In this document: in pieces, positions 32,629 to 44,578 of the stretch | Numbering within the stretch: the first letter of the stretch is position 1 | How the letters are laid out: each line of letters begins with the position of its first letter | NCBI GenBank assembly: GCA_030068075.1 | Contig: CM057825.1 | Location: forward strand, 83,467,123-83,531,122 | Length of the DNA stretch: 64,000 bases | From: Paguma larvata | Taxonomy: Eukaryota > Chordata > Mammalia > Carnivora > Viverridae | Direction of reading: 5' to 3' | Notes under the pieces: model-generated | Seen by the model: only the letters and a program-made list of their open reading frames with translations | Database searches by the model: none | What the model was told of the DNA's origin: nothing | Program-made: the position numbers and the translations under genes

Positions 32629-32775
32629 GTGGGGTGGGGGGCAGAGAGAAAGGGAGAGAGAATCCCAGGCTCTGCCCTCTCAAGATAGAGCCCAACACGG
32701 GCTGAAACTCACAAACTGTGAGATCATGCATGACCTGAGCCAAAATCAAAACCAACTGAGCCACCCGGGAGCCCA
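32274..32775 (-). mobile_element. CAN-SINE (SINEC), antisense, with massively expanded purine tract
   Basis: The SINE head is at 32640-32774 on the minus strand ('gctcccgggtggctcagttggtt', 'ggctcaggtcatgcatgatctcacagtttgtgag'). Its CT-rich/tail region has been replaced by the GGAA/GGGA/GAAA tract at 32294-32630. A perfect 16-bp duplication ATATACCATATATTTT at 32258-32273 and 32776-32791 encloses the SINE and the tract. The tract is therefore part of the inserted element and not older flank. Confidence 0.95.
32294..32630. repeat. Compound (GGAA)n/(GGGA)n/(GAAA)n microsatellite, purine-only strand
   Basis: About 335 bp is almost pure purine on the plus strand, in blocks: GGAA, GGGA (32322-32373), GGAA/GAAA mixtures, GAGA, GGAA again, then (GAAA)n. 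The frames across it (180 codons minus, 135 codons plus) are low-complexity artefacts. Confidence 0.97.
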
Positions 32776-33116
32776 ATATACCATATATTTTATTCGTTTA
32801 CTATTTGTGTCTCTCTGGAATGGCAAGTCCCAAAGGCACAAAAACGGATTCTCGGGAAATGTACTGCTGGCCTGATCATGATCTTCTTCCCTCCCAGCTG
32901 TGAACCAATTAAAAACATGGAAAATGCTGCTTCTGTGCAAGGCAAAATGGTGACTTTACATCTTTCCTGTCAATGACCCCTGAATTAAACTCACTCGTTG
33001 ATGACAGGCAGAAGATCTGGAAAATCGCAGACCTTTCCCACATGGAGGAAAATGCAAGAACATGCTATACCTATAGGGGTGGCTCTAGGAAAGGGAGGCA
33101 AGACTCTCTCAGACCT

Positions 33117-33262
33117 CACTATTCAAAGTTCGATCCTCGGACCAGCAGCACCAAGCCACGGAAGCTTCTTAGAAATGCATGGTTAGCTCCTACACTAGAC
33201 CTACTGAATTGAAATCAGTATTTTCATAAGATGCCTAGGTGAATTCACACACATTTAAAAAT
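33117..33262 (-). mobile_element. MER5A DNA transposon (antisense, diverged)
   Basis: It reads as the MER5A complement: 'attcaaagttcgatcctcggaccagcagca', 'cttagaaatgca', 'agacctactgaattgaaatcag', 'cataagatgcctaggtgaattcacacac'. Confidence 0.8.
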
Positions 33263-33519
33263 TTCAATAACACCTATGAAATAAACCTTAGAATATTAAC
33301 CTCACCACAGATATGTGGACCAATGGTTATCAGACCTGTCCCATTAGCAATCAAATAAATCTCTCTTCCTTCCTGTTAGGTGCCGGTAAGACAAAGAAAT
33401 GGGGCAGCTTCCTCATTCTGAATTCTTCCAAGAGAGGACCGAAGTGATGATTTTAAAACATGAGGTTTGGTTGCTGCTTATTAAAGGCAACAGGGACTTG
33501 GGGAAAGAGAGAAAATGAA

Positions 33520-33600
33520 TCTCTACCTCCGTTCTTAATTTCTCTATCTCCTTTCCTCATCTGTATAAAAGGAATTAGAACACCTGCTGGATTGGCCATT
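33520..33600 (+). repeat. MIR fragment (weak)
   Basis: 'tctctatctcctttcctcatctgtataaaaggaattagaacacctgct' matches the MIR core. Confidence 0.5.
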
Positions 33601-35585
33601 GTCAAACTTGGATAATACATATCAAAATCTTTAGGAAATATAAAATGTTATTTTTTGACCTTTGTGCTTGTTACACAGAGAACACTGACAAATTGGCAGC
33701 CCCTCAGGTTTTAGAAATTCAGCACACCGTGCCATTATTGGATCACAGACAATTTTGCAAATATTTTTATATTTTCATACTGGTTAAAAATGTGAGCAGG
33801 ATGTTTGTCTGCAAATCAAATGAAAAAAAAAATAATGTTAATACTTAACTGGTCAGTGTCTATGAGATTAAAATGAGTAGCTGTAAAAGAAAAGTTTAAA
33901 GGTTGGGTACTGTATGTTGCAAAACAATGTCCATATCCTCTGCCTGCAACTTGCCAAGTAATGTAAGTAGAAACGGTTGCCTTGAAATATGCCCTCAATA
34001 AAACAGCCAGTTACCTTTCTTTAATTAGCAAGTAATGAGCTATTTTGCCTACTTACACAGATGTGTAAGTTTTAACTTGTCATTTGTTTCAAACTGATTA
34101 AACAACATATTCATATTTCAAAGATTATGAAGATTTTCCTTGGGACTATCATTTTATCTTTAAAAAGACAATGCTAATAGCTTCCTTTTTCCTATATTCG
34201 AACAACTATTTACTACCCCTTCTCGATGTGGGCTTTCAAAATACAAAGGAGGTCTGGCAAGTTTTCAATGTCCTTTTTAAAATTTGTTCTTAAGCGCTTG
34301 TAAAGAAAATGCATAAAGAGTACTTCTTTGGAGAACTGATAATGTCCCACGTTCAGTATTTGTATATTAAGGACTGTCAGTTACATTTAGGTATTCATTC
34401 ACTGGACTCTGTTCTGTTAATCTGCATGCAACTGATTTCAAAAAAGCCAAAGTGATCAGAAGAAGTCAAAGTTAACATAACAATTCCTTTTCTACAAAAA
34501 ACAGCCTAAGACATTATGGGCCCAAATTTCAAAGCAAGTTACTGTATTTGCAAGTTTTAAGTCACACTTGGCAGTTTTTCCAAACACAGTGGTCAGGAAC
34601 TGAAAAAAATAAACATGTGTTTCCAGGATTTTCTTTTCACATGCCACACAAAAAGCAATGTTACAACTATGTTTTCACTCCCTTTAAAAAGTTCTTCTTA
34701 GGGAAGAAGGCTTTGCTGATTTGTGTTATTTTAATGTAGATTTTACAAAATAACATTAAGAGGCAAGATAAATATTACTTTCACTGTATAAATGGGAGTT
34801 TAACTTCCCCAAAGGGATTTCTTGAAAAATCTGATCTATCATTATGCAGTGATATTTTGTACTTTAAATCTAATAAATTCAGAACACTTAGCACATTCCA
34901 TCTTCCAGTTGCCTTAAACAAAGGGAAAAATAAAAGAATCAATCTACATACAATTCTTAGGTCTAAAGCCATTCCCATTTTGCTGAAAGAATAACTAAGG
35001 TAAAGTGAATTTATTGCTTTCCTCAGGCTGAACAAAGTCTTAGTAGCTGCAGAAGGATGAAAATTCACAGGTGTGGTTCTTATTCAAGACAGAGGAAACA
35101 ATCAATCATAAAGTGAGCTTTCAGCAGTCCATAAAGGCCTCCAAACCCAAAAGTATCTCCATTACTGGTAGACCAGGTGGCCCAAATCTCCACTCCAACC
35201 TTTCCACCTTATGGAAAGTGTTGCCTTGAAAATTCTGACCTATTGAAATGTAAATATGATATTTTGTAGGAATAACAATACCAAACATCAATTCCTTAGG
35301 ATGAATTTATTTCTCAGTTCCCTAAGATCTGGAACTACAGAAAACAGGACCCAGGACAGAAGTGAGTTGGGTGGAGAATAAAGGATGGAAAGAATTCAGT
35401 GTTGACTCCTCCTACCGGAGACTGGATACTAATGAATGGTGAGTATGGCCCTGGCACCTGGATAAGGAAGGAGAAAGTGAAAGAACAATAAGATAGACTT
35501 CTCTGAGCAGGATGGGCTGTATCAGGAATGTTTGCAGAGGAAAGGATGATTAGAAAAGTTTATAAAACACAAGAGGGAAAATGTT
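33601..35585. other. Repeat-poor AT-rich block
   Basis: About 2 kb with no named repeat and no gene. Short ORFs only. It may include conserved non-coding sequence, which needs an alignment to show. Confidence 0.45.
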
Positions 35586-36287
35586 CCAGTGATTGCATTC
35601 TTTGCTATTCACCCAAATGAGCTGAAAACCTAAGTCCACACAAAAAAAAATGGCACAAGGTTGTTTGCAGCATCTTTCGTCATAAATGCCAAACTTGGAA
35701 GCACCCAAGATGTCCTTCAGTAGGTAAATAGATAAACTGTGATGCATCCAAATAATAGAATGTTATTTGATGCCAAAAAGAAATGAGTTACAAAACCATG
35801 AAAGACATGGAGAAAACTAAAATGCGTATTACTACGTGAAAGAAGTCAGTCTAAAAGTCTACATACTGTATGATTCCAAGCATGTGACATTCTGGAAAAA
35901 GAAAAACTATGGAAACAGTAAAAAGATCAGTGGTTGCCAGGGGCCAGAGGGGAGGGAAGAATGAACTGGCAGAGCACAGAGGACTTTAAGGGGAGTGAAA
36001 CTATACTCCGTTAACTAACATGTTGGATACCTGTCATTATACCTATGTCCAACCCATGGGATGTACAACACCAAGAGTGACCCTAGTGTCAACTATGGAT
36101 TTGGGGTGATAATGATGTGTCATTGAGGGTCAATTGGTTGTAACAAATGTACCCCTCTGGTATAGGATACTGATACAGAGAAAGCTGTGATGGCGTAGGG
36201 GCAAGGAATACATAGGAACTCTACTTTCTACTCAATTTTGCTGTAAATATAAAATTGCCCTAGAAAATAAAATCTATTTTTTAAAGC
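35586..36287 (+). mobile_element. Old LINE-1, 5'-truncated (end of ORF2 and 3' UTR)
   Basis: Landmarks are 'cactctttgctattcacccaa'-like wording at 35594-35615, 'gtttgcagcatctttcgtcataaatgccaaac', 'cagtggttgccaggggccagagggg', 'acccctctggtataggatactgat' and a final 'aaaataaaatct'. It is more diverged than the L1 at 23401, so it is older. Confidence 0.9.
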
Positions 36288-36529
36288 AACTGTTTAACAA
36301 CTTTGTCTAGGACAGTCTTTCTTAATCTCTACTTTGTTTTCGTTTGTTCATTTGTTTGTTTTTAATCATTAGTGTCTTTAAGTTATGCGCTCCTTTGAGT
36401 TTCCAATGACAGCCGTATATTCTCTCCCCAGCAAAAATAATAGCATTTCCACACATTCTCACAAAACAATGCATACAATTGCAGGTATTCACAAGTTCCC
36501 TGAAGCTCATCCATAAAACTAATACTAGC

Positions 36530-36715
36530 TAATTTTATGCACATACACTGAATACCAGACACTTTGTTGTGCGCCGTGTCATTTTGTCCTGGAAACAGCC
36601 TTATAAGGTAGATATTATCATTCCTGTTTTCTTACAAGGAAATTTAATTGCAGAAAATTTTTTAACGCTGCTGAGTGGTCGAGCTGGGACTCCAAACTTG
36701 AACTGACCACAAGAG
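36530..36715 (-). repeat. MIR SINE (antisense)
   Basis: It follows the MIR complement: 'gaataccagacactttgttgtgc', 'acagccttataaggtagatattatcattcctgttttcttacaaggaaa', 'gagtggtcgagctgggactccaaac'. Confidence 0.8.
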
Positions 36716-36909
36716 ACATGTTTCCATTTCCTATGAGCGAGTCTGGCTCCAGCAGACCACAGACCCCAGCTAAGCACCCCTCATCTAACAATGGGTCTGT
36801 TTGCCTCTTCCCAAGCTCACATTCTTCGGTCAATAAAATATCTATCTAGGCCAGCATATACAGATCACACAGAGCTGGACCTACACTGGAATTTAAGGTA
36901 ATTATTTGC

Positions 36910-37121
36910 AGGGCATATGGGTGGCTCATCTGGTTACACATTTGACTCTTGATTTCAGCTCAGGTCATGATCTCAAGGTTTGTACGTTTGAGCCCTGCCT
37001 CAGGCTCTGCACTGAGAGTGCAGAGTCTGCTTGGGATTCTCTCTCTCTGCTCCTCCCAAGCTTGTTCTTGCTCTCTCTCAAAATAAATAAGTAAAAACAC
37101 TTTTAAAAATTAAAAAAAAAG
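36910..37121 (+). mobile_element. CAN-SINE (SINEC) with perfect target duplication
   Basis: Head 'gggcatatgggtggctcatctggtta', 'gctcaggtcatgatctcaaggtttg', body 'ctgcactgagagtgcagagtctgcttggg', CT stretch, A-rich tail. A perfect 15-bp duplication AAGGTAATTATTTGC lies at 36895-36909 and 37122-37136. Confidence 0.97.
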
Positions 37122-37514
37122 AAGGTAATTATTTGCTGTTGATCCAACTTCCGCAACTGGCCCCACTCCCATTTTCCTGCCACCTACCAGGCCACAGGTG
37201 ATGGGTGACAGCAACATTTCTCTGTGTTTACCTGAGAGCAGAGAACTTGGACCATTGCCAGTGAAATAAAGACTAGTTCAACTCAACGTGAGGCTCACTG
37301 TTGGTGGCTGATAAAGAATATGCTATAATCAATAGAGATTCATGCTAGCTAACACACAAACCACATATATTAGTAGAGATTTGTGAACTCTGAATAAATT
37401 AGGTCAAAAATGAATAAATGAAATAGAGGACAAAAGAGGTCCAAATCCCTTAATATGGAACAGAACTAGCCCTCACAACTTCTTTCGACCCACTTTCTGG
37501 CTCTGAGGTATGGG

Positions 37515-37562
37515 GGCTTTTTTTGTTTGTTGTTTTTTGGTTTTGGGTTTTTTTTTTTCTGT

Positions 37563-37594
<32 letters not shown>

Positions 37595-37597
37595 TAG
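37515..37597. repeat. T-rich (TTTTG)n simple repeat
   Basis: A T/G-only tract ends in five regular TTTTG units. No element body adjoins it clearly. Confidence 0.85.
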
Positions 37598-37671
37598 GCT
37601 AAACCAACAGAGCTCTCCTCTCAATGTCTCAGAAAGACATCAAGTACAAGGTATATAAAACAGAATACATC

Positions 37672-37897
37672 AGGGGCACCTGGATGGCTCAGTCGGTTAG
37701 GCATCTGACTTCAGCTGGGGTCATGATCTCACGGCCTGTGGGTTCAAACCCTGCATCAGGCTCTGTGCTGATGGCTCAGAACCTGGAGCCTGCTTCAGAT
37801 TCTATGTCTTCCTCTCTCTCTGCCCCTCCCCCACTCATGCTCTGTCTCTCTCCATCTCTCAAAAATGAATAAACCTTTAAAAACAACAACAACAACA
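37672..37897 (+). mobile_element. CAN-SINE (SINEC) with target duplication and (CAA)n tail
   Basis: Complete copy with 'ggggcacctggatggctcagtcggtta', body 'ctgtgctgatggctcagaacctggagcctgctt' and an 'aaaaatgaataaacc' tail extended by (AAC)n. The duplication ACAGAATACATC (37660-37671) / ACAGGATACATC (37898-37909) differs at one base. Confidence 0.96.
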
Positions 37898-38079
37898 ACA
37901 GGATACATCTGGGCATGTTTTTAATTCTAATTTTAAAATCACCATCCACCGAATCAAAGTGCCAGAAAAATGAGTGTCATTCTGAGAGCTTTCCCTTTTT
38001 CATCCCTATTATTTAAATTTGCATATGTCCTAGTGATTCAACCATCAAAATATCTGCTTAGGTCTCCTGTTATTTGTCA

Positions 38080-38495
38080 GGAGTGTTACAATAGCCTCCC
38101 AAGTGCCTTAACTTGAAGTCTCTTCAACACCATCAAATGAGTAATTTATTCTAATATATGAATCTATTGCTTAATTACTCAAAATTCTCAGTGTTTCCTC
38201 ATGTCTCTTAGACGGCATCCCAACTCCTCAATATGTCATAACGGGTCCTAATTCCCACAAATCTCCACTTTGCGCTGCACCGACTCTGTGCTCCAGACCA
38301 TGAGCGCCACTGAGAACAGTTCACCATTTCCTCAGCTTGGCCTACCCATAACACACGCCACCCCCAAAATCCTGCTTTCTCTCCTACTCCCAGTCAGGGC
38401 ACCTCACCAAATTTGTTACAACTTACATAACTCCAACTTCTTCAAGATTCAATTCAAGTATCATCTCTCTTAGAAGTCTCTGAAAGTCCAACCTG
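38080..38495 (+). mobile_element. LINE-2 fragment
   Basis: It follows L2 ORF2 3' wording: 'acaatagcctcccaagtgcctt', 'tcagtgtttcctcatgtctcttagac', 'caacttcttcaagattcaattcaagtatcatctctct'. Very diverged and non-coding. Confidence 0.7.
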
Positions 38496-38764
38496 GGTCA
38501 GGACAACGTGTGCTCATGGCACCAACTGGAAAGGGCACCAAAAAATTGAGGGAGAGAAAAGTTAATCTGAAATTATTTGACTGTTTTAAGGCAATAAATA
38601 TTTATCCCAGGCAAAGTCAAAACTTTGCTGGTCTTCACTGCACTGGTTCTATAGTTCAACATTATTTTTGTTTAATTACAAAGGATTACAACATAATCTT
38701 TTCAATGACACACCGTGGGTAACCCTTCTTAATGCTCCCATAAGTAAGATACACTCTATAATTG
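38496..38764. other. Unassigned segment between two L2 pieces
   Basis: The sequence here does not follow L2, although L2 resumes downstream. It may be an unrecognised insertion or a decayed part of the same element. Confidence 0.4.
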
Positions 38765-38900
38765 TTGCTTTTCTCAAATATCACCCCAATTAGAATGTGA
38801 ATTTCTCCTGAACAGGAACTGTGGCTTTTCTTGTTTATACCCAGTGGTCACTGTGATCCCTGCCAAATACCAGGAGTTCAATAAATGCTTACACATAGAA
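38765..38900 (+). mobile_element. LINE-2 3' end
   Basis: 'aatgtgaatttctcctgaacaggaactgtggcttttcttgtttatacccagtggtc' then 'ccaggagttcaataaatgctt' is the L2 terminus. It probably belongs with the fragment at 38080. Confidence 0.75.
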
Positions 38901-41900
38901 AGAAAAAGGAGGGAATAAGAAAGGATGAATGGGAAGACAAGAGAGAAAGAACAAAGGGGGAGGAAAGAAGGGCATTTCTTCTAGCCTACTATCCTATATT
39001 TATAACTTTGAAATTGAATTCTCAATGCCCCTTTTGCCCTGATAGCTTTGTTAGCAATGTATAGAAAGGCAGCTTTGAACTCCAGCAACCCTGAAGACAG
39101 GTAAAATCAGTCCTTGTCAAGCCCAGGCTTCTCTAAGGATGAGTTGATTGTTCTCCAGCTCTCACCTAGAAAGGCTTTTAAAGTGAATCCAGTCTCACTT
39201 TGGAGTTCCCACAGGATATGTAACTAGTCACTGTCTACCTCCTTCCCTGACCTGCCTGCTTCCTAATACATACCTCAAGAAACTCCCTGGACCATTAGTC
39301 TCAGGTACAAACCAGTGGATCCCAAAGGCTGGGAAGCACTACATACCAACTTTCAGGAGAATCTCAATCTGAGACAATCCCTTAAACGGTTCTAATAGCA
39401 GTATATTCTGCTCACACCAGATCCATGGCCAATGGCCTGCCCCTTCTACCCCATCTGCACAAAGACAAAAGCCTACCAATTCAAGAGGTCACAGGGCCCT
39501 TATTTTCCCATTAAAAAAATAATAAAAGGCTAAACTGAGACATATGCTAAATGAGGACCAAACTATTTTGAAAAGTTATAATGAATTCTTATGACAGGAA
39601 TTATATTATGCATAATATAAACATCTGTATTTAAGGAAGATAATGGTTTAGCTCCAGGAAATAATAGCTAAGCAGTGATGACTTAAGCAAATGTTTTACA
39701 ATTAATGGAAATAAAAATTACATATTATTACAGTTAAGGGATGTTGGGGAAACGGGATAGGAGGTAACTCATACCAATGGATTCTGATGCAAGAGAGAAT
39801 TAAAGTTTCTATAAAACAAACCCTCCCCCAAAGAGGGACACTGCAAAAAGATCGAACTTCTTGAGTTCAAAGATGTTAAATCCTACTATTTAAAAGCCAT
39901 TCCATATGTAGTTACAGCATAACCATGTCTACCTTCAACAGAGTCAATCCACCTCTTAAAATGAGATATTTAAAGGCAGACTGTTGGCCTTGTGTCTTGG
40001 ATGGCAGATCACAAAATTCCAAAGCCCTTAAGACGCTGTAGCACTAGCTCTTACTAAGTCGTAATTAACTTCATTGGGAGTTACATGATAGCAACTTAGA
40101 ACAGAATTTGGCTGAACATTTTTAGTATTCTTCCACTTGGTAATTATTACTTCAGTGGGAATCTCAAGTAAGGAACGGAGGGCAGAATTTGGCCCACAAA
40201 GAGAAGCACATCAAGTAACTGGCCCAATTTGTCATGCCAATAACACAGCGTATTAAAATCTCCTATGAAGCATCCCCATTAGTGCATGATTTTATCATGA
40301 ATGTAAATTCCACCGAAATGACTACTCAGATCCTTTACCAAGTCTCCATGAAGGGCAGCGCGTAGGAGAGACTATGGCCAGGGAAGGGCTCCGTATACCC
40401 GATAACCACTCTAGAAGGGCAATTATGTACAAACTAAGTAAAGAGTTGGATGCCGTTTGGCAGTTTAACCACATAATAAATTCTTCTTGATGCAAGAAAA
40501 AGGAGCCATCACATCCCTAGTCTAGGCAGTAAATATCTGGAGAATAAGATCTAGGCCACCGAGACTTGGACTTGTGTCTCAAAATGAAAACCCAATACTA
40601 GGTTTATAATGATAGTTATACGTTAGAAAACTTTCAAATTATACAATATGTAATTTTTCGCTACCATTAATTGTGGAACATAACAGGTCCTGAAAAAACC
40701 AGTCATGATTCTTCTTCAAAACTGTTTATATAGAGCATGACCTAATTTTTATTATAAAAATGGAGACTTTTTTTTTTTGCTTGCTTTAAATTACAGTATT
40801 TACTTGGAACTGATTTTAGGCATTATCCATTTGACATTTGAGTTTAAAGGACACTCAAAAATCACAAATTGATGCAGAATATGGGAAGACTATACTTTTA
40901 AAATATATTCTTGCCTTCACTAACTCTATTCCTCTCAGTGATTCACCTGAGGTCCTGAAGAAGATAACTAATTTATTTCCCGAGGGTCGACCCACAATCC
41001 CCTTGATGTGGTGTCTTGGCCAGACTTTCAACTGAAGGCCATGAACACCACTTCACGAGCAGCCTAACCTCTTTTTTGTCATGAAGTCCTTATCCTCTAC
41101 CACCGCCACGTTACCTGCCAGCAGCTGCTACTTCCCAATGGCCATAGCACTGAGAAACTAGAGAAAAATCAGACCAATATGTCCTACCAAGTAAGGCAGA
41201 CTGCTCTCCCATTGGCCAGCCCACCCATCGATGCGCCATGTTTGTTAACATTCGAAAAGACATTTGTGCAGAGAACAAATTGACAGAGCCCGTGTTTATA
41301 TCAGAAATTTCAGAAACGGCAAGAGATTTATTCGTGGAATCTTAACACCCATTCAGACTGTCATAAAACACAAAGGACCAGATTCAATAAAAACTCTGTC
41401 CAATTTCCACAACACAAAAGTCTGTGTGAGCCTTCAAAACAAAATCAGTTTTTCCAGTTTTGCAAAGAGCTGTTCAGACTTCAGTAGCATGGGAGCCAGC
41501 TGGGGCATTTCCTTACTCATCCCCTAAATTAGTTTCAAAAGTAGTTTTGAGGACCACATTTGATCAGAAGAATTTGCATGCTTTTCTCCTTTCTCTAGCT
41601 CTCTCTCATTCTCCCATTCTCTCTCTCACACACACATATTTCATAGTACATCACATGGAGAACAAACAACAGAACTGCAGCATATGTCTCGTGCAGTTAA
41701 AAGCTTTAAAACTGGCCCGTAAAACAGAATTCTTTGGTACACAGTGAAAAATATTTTTTGATTCCATAATCCATACTGCAGTAAAGTTGGGTATAATCAT
41801 TTTTAAAAGTTGCTGTGTCCATGGACAGCTGTTCTTCATACATACTGGGAATGTTTCCTTTACATTCCTAAGGACATAAGAGTTTGACATCGAGCCAATA

Positions 41901-43874
41901 CCTCTAGAAATGGTGAAAGTTAAACACACCCCATACTGATGCTTTTACTCTTCCAACAAACTTTCTCCCACTACGAAAATGTTAAAACTTTTACCCCACA
42001 GCCCACATTCTGAGATTAGTCCAATAACTAATGTTCTGTCCAAGTAAAATACATTTTGTCATAGCTCGAAAATGTTACCTTTCACAGAAGTATAGTATTT
42101 CTGACCAGCAGGGAACATATGTCAACATTATCTATTATTACCCAATGTCAGGACCAAAAAGGGAAGGTGGGTGGTGGATGTTAATAACGACTTAAGCGAT
42201 TTCTAAAAGAGGCATTTGAGAAGTACAAAGCCAGAAGTTTCAAATGTTTTGTCTTATTTTCGCTGTGTCAGCAACCTGCCCCCCCCACCCCCCACCAGAA
42301 CAAACCTAATGCTGCCTCCGACCCAACGCCTAGTTCTCTTTTCAATTTTAGCCAACGCTTTGCTAAGCTGGAAAGTTTGAAAAATACCCTAGAAAACTTC
42401 TCCACCAGAAATGAAAAACAAAAACATATGACCAGCAATGATGAAAGCAACTCCCACTCGCTAAGAAAAAGATTTTCAATCACAGAAGCACACGGCTTTT
42501 GGATTTGAAAATTTATTTTCATTTTTCAAGCTACTTGTCTGGTGTTTAGATTTGGGGGTTGGGTTTCTTATTTGACATCGGAGGAGCCCGGGGAAATGCT
42601 GGTTGGGAGTGTAACTGTATTTAAGCAATTTTCTCAAAGGTAAGCGGCAAGTATTCTCCTGTCTAGGAGACAAAGCCCATCCCCAGCTGAATACGGGTTT
42701 CTCCTGCAGGAGGAGCCGAAAGGCACATTCCACAACAGTCCAGAGGAGAGACAGGGTCTCCCACCTCTCTTAAAGTTGGATCAAGATGTGGCAGTGCTGT
42801 ATTGTGAACTGGGGGCTCCCTGTGCTGCTATGCTGGGCAGCCATAACCATGAACTGACAATGTGCTTGGAGCCCCCATGACTGGGAACAATCTTCTCTTC
42901 TGGGGCCATGCGGCTCTACCCAGTGTTTCTCCAGGAAAAGAGACTTGAGATCTCATCTCACTACATGTGCGTCTGGAGGGAAATTTCACTTTGGGTCATA
43001 GAGAAAGATGTGTATCCCGGTTCCAGCCTAGAACAAGAAGCACCAGGGTGATATGTCCCCCTGGATCCTAGAGATTCGTACCCTTTCGATTCGGGGCATG
43101 GTGTCGAGTTTCTGGGCCCGTTGAAAAATAGGTTGTCATTCACTCATCTGTTTGGCTGCTAGAAAAACCAAATCTGTCTCTTCAAAGAAATCATTCAAGA
43201 AAGAGATTATAGAATAAAAGCATCTAAATAAATCCCTCAAGCCAGGAGGCCCAGAACTATAGGAAACACAACTCACGGCAGAGCACGTGTCACAAGACTG
43301 TGGAGGAAGGTGGCAACGCTTACTGTTTTGACTTCTGGGGGAAGTTATCCTAATTCATTCTTCCTCATCTCATTCAGCTTCTGAGGACAGAAGTCATCGA
43401 GCTATAGGTTCCTTCTTGATGGTGTATCACTAAGGCAAAAGGAGGTTTTAATCCTACTATTGAAGTATTCCATTTTGCTTGTGAAAACAGTCCTTTAGTT
43501 GCTAAATCACAGGAGTCCATATTCATCCCAAACCTGAATGGTGGGTTAAAACAATCAAGTTATAAAGAATTTTCTCCATCGTGGTGTGATGTTGCCCAGT
43601 GAACCAATGCTGTAGGAGACCATTCCTCCAGGCATCAGCCCTCTGTCACCCACTCCTCCTAGGACCACATTTACAATACGGTCCATGCATTCAGGGCCTG
43701 CTCCTGCTCATGGTAGAGGAGACCATTAATGACCACCTCATTTAGAACATGGCTTCCGAGAAGTTCCACCTGAGCTAACAAACCATAGAAGGTGTTGAAC
43801 TTAGATAAATAGTGTCCTTTAGAAGAATCTTTAAATGTCAACATTTAATCTCAAGATGGAAAAAAAAAAACCTT
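38901..43874. other. Long repeat-poor block
   Basis: About 5 kb without a recognised SINE, LINE or LTR and without a convincing exon. C-rich run at 42279-42296. ORFs are all short. Candidate conserved non-coding sequence, on repeat exclusion alone. Confidence 0.4.
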
Positions 43875-43985
43875 AAACTTCAACCTCCTTATTTCTGAAG
43901 ATGAGAATTGAAGCCAAGAGACCATGAGCAGTTTGCTATGTCGCACAGCTTAGTGGGCACTCTGATTCCAGTCTGGTGTGGCATG
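43875..43985 (-). repeat. MIR SINE fragment (antisense)
   Basis: 'ttctgaagatgagaattgaagccaagaga', 'gtcgcacagcttagtgggcactctgattccagtctggtgtg' matches the MIR complement. Confidence 0.65.
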
Positions 43986-44429
43986 ATGTCACGCAAAAAC
44001 AAGTTGACAGAGTTGGATCCTGGTATCCGGGACCCTGGTCTCCTTGGGGCATGGGGAATTAGGTAGCAGGTTGGAAAATGTGTGAGGGGCCCTTCCAGGG
44101 GCTATCCCAAGGTTATGTTGCTCTTTCCATGGGCTGCTTCATCTGTGATTGGGGCACTTTTCTGCAAGTATGCTATCTTTCAGTGAAAAAAGGAAAGAAA
44201 AAGAAAAATAAAACAGTTGTGTTTATATACATAATTTTTAGAAAAAAGCTCTACTTACAAAATTTAAGATAAGAGACTACATACAAAGACACTTGACTTA
44301 AGTTATCATTCTAGCCCCAGCAGTGGGAAATGAGAATTAAGATTTCCAATGAGGAAAACAGTAACACACAGCTTCAAAATAATAATAATTTTCATTTGAA
44401 ATGTACTAATCAGGTTATACAATATTCTA

Positions 44430-44578
44430 TTTCATTTCCCTTGATGTTCAAAACAGCCTGTTCTCAAAGAACATTTTTGTCATCATTTTATACGGATGAA
44501 AACTTAAGTTCAGAGATTGATTAACTTGTCAAAGGTGACACAGCCAGTTGGCTGGCAGGGCAGGAAGGAGAAGCTGGG
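44430..44578 (-). repeat. MIR SINE (antisense)
   Basis: 'cctgttctcaaagaac', 'ttatacggatgaaaacttaagttcagagattgattaacttgtcaaaggtgacacagccagttggctggcagggc' is a clear MIR complement. Confidence 0.8.

Noticed and set aside
32234..32776. 180-codon minus-strand ORF (Ser/Phe/Leu-rich) and 135-codon plus-strand ORF (Lys/Glu/Arg-rich) as genes
   Set aside because: Both are translations of a SINE-derived purine/pyrimidine microsatellite; low complexity and no start or splice context.
39300..39400. MER5/MER20-like segment
   Set aside because: Only a short 'cagtggatcccaaaggctggga' patch resembles these transposons; the rest does not follow either consensus.
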